The notes beneath the pieces were generated by a model. It was not told where the DNA came from. It searched no databases and was given only the letters and a program-made list of their open reading frames with translations. A stretch of 64,000 bases of DNA from Sphingomonas chungangi (GTDB taxonomy: Bacteria > Pseudomonadota > Alphaproteobacteria > Sphingomonadales > Sphingomonadaceae): assembly GCF_013778325.1 (NCBI RefSeq), contig NZ_JACEIB010000006.1:310001-374000 (forward strand). The letters run 5' to 3'. Of this stretch, positions 61,173-64,000 are shown piece after piece. Each line of letters begins with the position of its first letter. Positions within the stretch are counted from its first letter, which is position 1. The position numbers and the translations under genes were made by a program.

Positions 61173-61535
61173 ATGATGATCAAAGACAAACTCGAGCGAA
61201 TTCGCGACCGTGCTTACGCTCTTTGGCAGAAAGCCGGAGGCGGCCACGGCGACGACGAGGCGCACTGGCACCAGGCAAGCCGGGAGATTGACGACGAGGA
61301 TGCCAAGCCTGCCGCGCGGTCCAAGCGGACGAAAGTGACCGGGAAGCCGACGGCCGCGGCCAAGGCCGCCGCGAAGCCCAAGGTTTCGAAGTCTGCGGCG
61401 GCTGCGCCCGCCGCCAGGCAGGCCAAGCCGAAGCCGGCACCCACCAAGGCGGCGAAATCTCCGGCCGCCGCAGAGCGGAAGCCGGCAGCGACCGCGAAGC
61501 CCAAGGCGCCCGCCAAGCGCACTACCAAAACCTGA
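61173..61535 (+). CDS. DUF2934 protein with histone-H1-like tail
   Basis: Predicted 120-residue protein. Residues 5-40 match the short DUF2934 motif (KLERIRDRAYALWQKAGG, then DEAHWHQASREI). The rest is a Lys/Ala/Pro-rich tail with repeated AAAKPK, KSAAAAPAAR and KPKAPAKR units, like bacterial histone H1 proteins, so nucleic-acid binding is likely. The ATG pair at 61173/61176 follows GGGGACGG. DUF2934 proteins often sit beside glycogen and trehalose genes; their role is unknown. Confidence 0.85.
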   Translation: MMIKDKLERIRDRAYALWQKAGGGHGDDEAHWHQASREIDDEDAKPAARSKRTKVTGKPTAAAKAAAKPKVSKSAAAAPAARQAKPKPAPTKAAKSPAAAERKPAATAKPKAPAKRTTKT

Positions 61536-61663
61536 CGATCGGCCTGTCGTGCCCGAGGGGCCGACCATAGCAATATCGAGCCCCCCGGGAACGATCGCCC
61601 GACGGAAAAGATTGGGTTTCCAACGCCCTGGCGACGGACATCGCCCTCAAGCGGAGCAGGACC

Positions 61664-64000
61664 TTGGCCCCGATCCCCACATTACTGCTGAGCGGAACGG
61701 CATCTGACAACGTCGATGCGTCCGATCCCGACCGGCGCGACGCAGGTCCGATGTTCATCCGCTGGGATGCCACGGAGTTCCCGCTCGACACCGATCTCGT
61801 CCGCGAGAATCCGTCATGTTTTGCAGTCCGGCTGGATGTCCCGGAACAGGGCGTCGTCGATCCGCGGCGACTTTCGGTAGACGCCGGTCGGGCTCGAGTG
61901 AGGACGGATGGGCCAAACAGCTGGAATCTCGCTTCCGCCTCGATTCAGCAACTTCTCGCCGGCTTTGCCGCGCGGCGTGTCGGCGGGATCATCCTCTGCG
62001 CGGCGGACATGCTGGGCGTGTCTTTCCTGACCGATCTGGCCGGGGCCGTTCGGGCAGCCGGTCTGTCGCTCCTCGTCGAGGCCGAGGGCCTCGACGACGC
62101 GCAGATATTGGCCGTGCGCGACAGGGCCGACGCGTTTCTGCTGCCGATGGGCGTATCGGCCGAGGATTTGCTCGCCGCCGATGAACGATTGAGAACGATC
62201 GCGCCGCTTTACCTCAACGTGGCGGGCGAAGCGATCACGCCGGAGCGGATCGCACTGGCCGATGGTGTCGTTGTGGGCGACCCGGACGGTCAGACGATCA
62301 CCACGATCCGAAGCCTGCTCGATCCGCTTTCCGGCGCGCAGGGCGACCGGCGGACGCTCTCGGCGCCGGCCGCTCCGGTGGCCGCGATCGTGCGCACCGG
62401 ATCTCCGGATCTCCGCCTGGCGGACGCTGCGCTGTTGATCCTCGTCAACCGGACGGGGCAGTCGGCCGCGGCCGATCCCGATCTCGCGCTGCGCTCGGCG
62501 GGCTTGCCCTTCGAGATCACCGACGGCGAACCGTCCGGGGTTGCTCACCCGCTCGACCCCGGTGCCTTCCGTATCCACCGGCTGCGCCGCAAGGCGGTCG
62601 TCGCCATCGGCGCGGAACATCATGGGCAGCCGGCTGACGCCGCCGCGACGCCGCGCCTCGTCCTCGAAGGCATATCCCCGAGCGTCGAGGGCGGCTTCCC
62701 CGCCAAGCGCGTCGTCGGCGATGACGTGATCATCGAGGCATTGCTCTACGGTGATGGGCACGAACAGCTCGCCGCCGAGCTGCAGTGGCGCGCGCTCGAC
62801 GAGGACGACTGGCGGGTTGCCCGCATGACGCAACTCCCCAATGACACATGGCGCGCGACACTGCCGCTCGACCGGCTTGGGCGGTACGAGTTCGCGGTCG
62901 AGGGCTGGCTCGATCGCTATGGCGGCTACCGCCGCGATTTTGGCAAGAAGCGCGACGCCGGGGTCGCCGAAACCATCGACTATGCAGAAGGGCGCCTGCT
63001 GGTGGAGCAGGCGATGGCGCGCGCCGACCGGGCGACGGCGGAGGTGATCACGGCCTGGCTGGCACGATACGACACAGCGCCGGACGACGACGCCCGCGCG
63101 TCTCTGTTGCTGGCCACCGACATCGCCGAGCTGATAGACGCCGCTGACGAGCGCCTGCACCGCATCCGCAGCGAACCGGGCTGGATCGATGCCGAGCGGA
63201 TCGAGGCACGCTTCTCCAGCTGGTATGAACTGTTCCCGCGCTCGATCACCGAAGACAAAGTTCGCCACGGCACGTTCGCCGACGTGATCGGACGCCTTCC
63301 GGCGATCCGAGCGATGGGGTTCGACACCCTATATTTCCCGCCCATACACCCGATCGGCCAATCCAACCGCAAGGGACCGAACAACACGCTGACCCCCGGC
63401 CCCAACGATGTCGGCAGCCCCTATGCGATCGGCAGCGCCGAGGGCGGCCACGATGCGGTGCATCCCGCGCTCGGTACCATGGACGATTTCGACCGTCTCG
63501 TGGCGGCAGCGGCCGATCACGGGCTGGAGATCGCGCTCGATTTCGCCATCCAATGCTCGCCCGACCATCCCTGGCTCGCCGAGCATCCCGGCTGGTTCGC
63601 CTGGCGGCCGGACGGATCGATGAAATATGCCGAGAATCCGCCGAAAAAGTATCAGGATATCGTCAATGTCGATTTCTACGGACCGGATGCCGTGCCCGCG
63701 CTCTGGATCGCGCTGCGCGATATCGTTCTTCTGTGGATTTCACACGGCGTGAAGGTCTTTCGGGTCGACAATCCCCACACCAAGCCCTTGCCGTTCTGGG
63801 AGTGGATGATTGGCGACGTGCGGGCGAGGCATCCCGACGCCATCTTCCTGGCCGAGGCGTTCACCCGGCCGAACATGATGTACCGGCTCGCCAAGATCGG
63901 CTTCTCGCAGAGCTATACCTATTTTACGTGGCGCAACGACAAGCAGGAACTGACCGACTATATCACCGAACTGACGACGACCGCGCCGCGCGACTTCTAT
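61664..64000 (+). CDS. glgE: GlgE: alpha-1,4-glucan:maltose-1-phosphate maltosyltransferase (cut by right edge)
   Basis: The open frame runs off the right edge; 779 codons are present. About 320 N-terminal residues form an unusual extension that looks like an alpha/beta or degenerate barrel domain (GGIILCAADMLGVSFLTDL, then ADAFLLPMGVSAEDLLAADE). The GlgE-typical N domain then begins (RLVLEGISPSVEGGFPAKR), followed by the GH13 barrel: WYELFPRSITEDKVRHGTF, FDTLYFPPIHPIGQSNRKG, the nucleophile in VKVFRVDNPHTKPLPFWEW and the acid in FLAEAFTRPNMMY. The likely start is the TTG at 61664 after AGCAGG; an ATG at 61751 is the alternative. GlgE extends glucans from maltose-1-phosphate. Confidence 0.93.
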   Translation, partial: MAPIPTLLLSGTASDNVDASDPDRRDAGPMFIRWDATEFPLDTDLVRENPSCFAVRLDVPEQGVVDPRRLSVDAGRARVRTDGPNSWNLASASIQQLLAGFAARRVGGIILCAADMLGVSFLTDLAGAVRAAGLSLLVEAEGLDDAQILAVRDRADAFLLPMGVSAEDLLAADERLRTIAPLYLNVAGEAITPERIALADGVVVGDPDGQTITTIRSLLDPLSGAQGDRRTLSAPAAPVAAIVRTGSPDLRLADAALLILVNRTGQSAAADPDLALRSAGLPFEITDGEPSGVAHPLDPGAFRIHRLRRKAVVAIGAEHHGQPADAAATPRLVLEGISPSVEGGFPAKRVVGDDVIIEALLYGDGHEQLAAELQWRALDEDDWRVARMTQLPNDTWRATLPLDRLGRYEFAVEGWLDRYGGYRRDFGKKRDAGVAETIDYAEGRLLVEQAMARADRATAEVITAWLARYDTAPDDDARASLLLATDIAELIDAADERLHRIRSEPGWIDAERIEARFSSWYELFPRSITEDKVRHGTFADVIGRLPAIRAMGFDTLYFPPIHPIGQSNRKGPNNTLTPGPNDVGSPYAIGSAEGGHDAVHPALGTMDDFDRLVAAAADHGLEIALDFAIQCSPDHPWLAEHPGWFAWRPDGSMKYAENPPKKYQDIVNVDFYGPDAVPALWIALRDIVLLWISHGVKVFRVDNPHTKPLPFWEWMIGDVRARHPDAIFLAEAFTRPNMMYRLAKIGFSQSYTYFTWRNDKQELTDYITELTTTAPRDFY

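Noticed and set aside
1-64000. CRISPR arrays, rRNA and tRNA genes
   Set aside because: No spaced direct repeats and no tRNA-like or rRNA-like sequence were seen in the intergenic regions.

Overview
The window is high-GC DNA with the gene content of an alphaproteobacterium, most likely a member of the Sphingomonadales. Pointers are the alternative complex III/caa3 oxidase operon, the Ku/LigD repair genes, many small hydrophilic stress-type proteins, promoter-like GGAAC-N16-CGTT elements of the type read by the alphaproteobacterial general stress factor sigma-EcfG, and a sequence (PVLSLSKG when translated) that I recall as a dispersed repeat of sphingomonad genomes. No rRNA, tRNA or CRISPR array is seen.

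Layout. Positions 1-4300 hold a divergent pyrophosphatase, an LLM-class flavin/F420-type oxidoreductase, a DJ-1/PfpI protein and several small proteins. 4300-7164 is a translationally coupled chain: a KGG-type small protein, a YdeP/FdhF-like molybdoenzyme and a flavin reductase. 7249-18626 is one long respiratory operon: actABCDEF (alternative complex III), a small membrane protein, a SCO1-like copper chaperone, an A2-type caa3 cytochrome oxidase (subunits II, I, III, IV-like) and a 42-residue membrane peptide. Electrons would run from quinol through ActB/C/F and the ActA/ActE haems to the oxidase. A GluR0-like glutamate-receptor-type potassium channel gene follows. 19918-21991 carries a decayed xanthine-dehydrogenase-family subunit with its two intact maturation genes (xdhC, mocA-like).

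22100-30200 is a stress-type region: an outer-membrane barrel protein, a BrkB-family membrane protein, a DUF2945 protein, a stand-alone ATP-dependent DNA ligase, an alpha/beta hydrolase, Ku and a DUF4142 protein. Several of these are preceded by EcfG-like promoters. A catalase remnant (about 30440-30790) precedes a three-gene carbohydrate cassette of unknown purpose (an unrecognised 747-residue, probably alpha-helical-barrel protein, an SDR and a GH130 enzyme). LigD and a coiled-coil partner follow on the minus strand, then a broken nucleoside deaminase, a BLUF photoreceptor with a small coupled partner, a thioredoxin-reductase-like flavoprotein, a hemerythrin and an intact three-subunit aldehyde oxidoreductase (paoABC).

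47777-51285 is a KaiC-like ATPase coupled to a hybrid histidine kinase. A decayed tyrosine recombinase carrying an inserted repeat lies next to it. From 52411 to the right edge the window enters a glycogen/trehalose operon (glgX, treZ, malQ, treY, two small genes, and the first part of an N-terminally extended glgE), which would link glycogen, trehalose and maltose-1-phosphate.

Two genes (actA and the DUF2945 gene) each appear one base short in a run of seven C/G; I suspect these are homopolymer sequencing errors, but real mutations cannot be excluded. Four decayed genes (xanthine dehydrogenase subunit, catalase, deaminase, recombinase) show that the region has been losing and exchanging genes.
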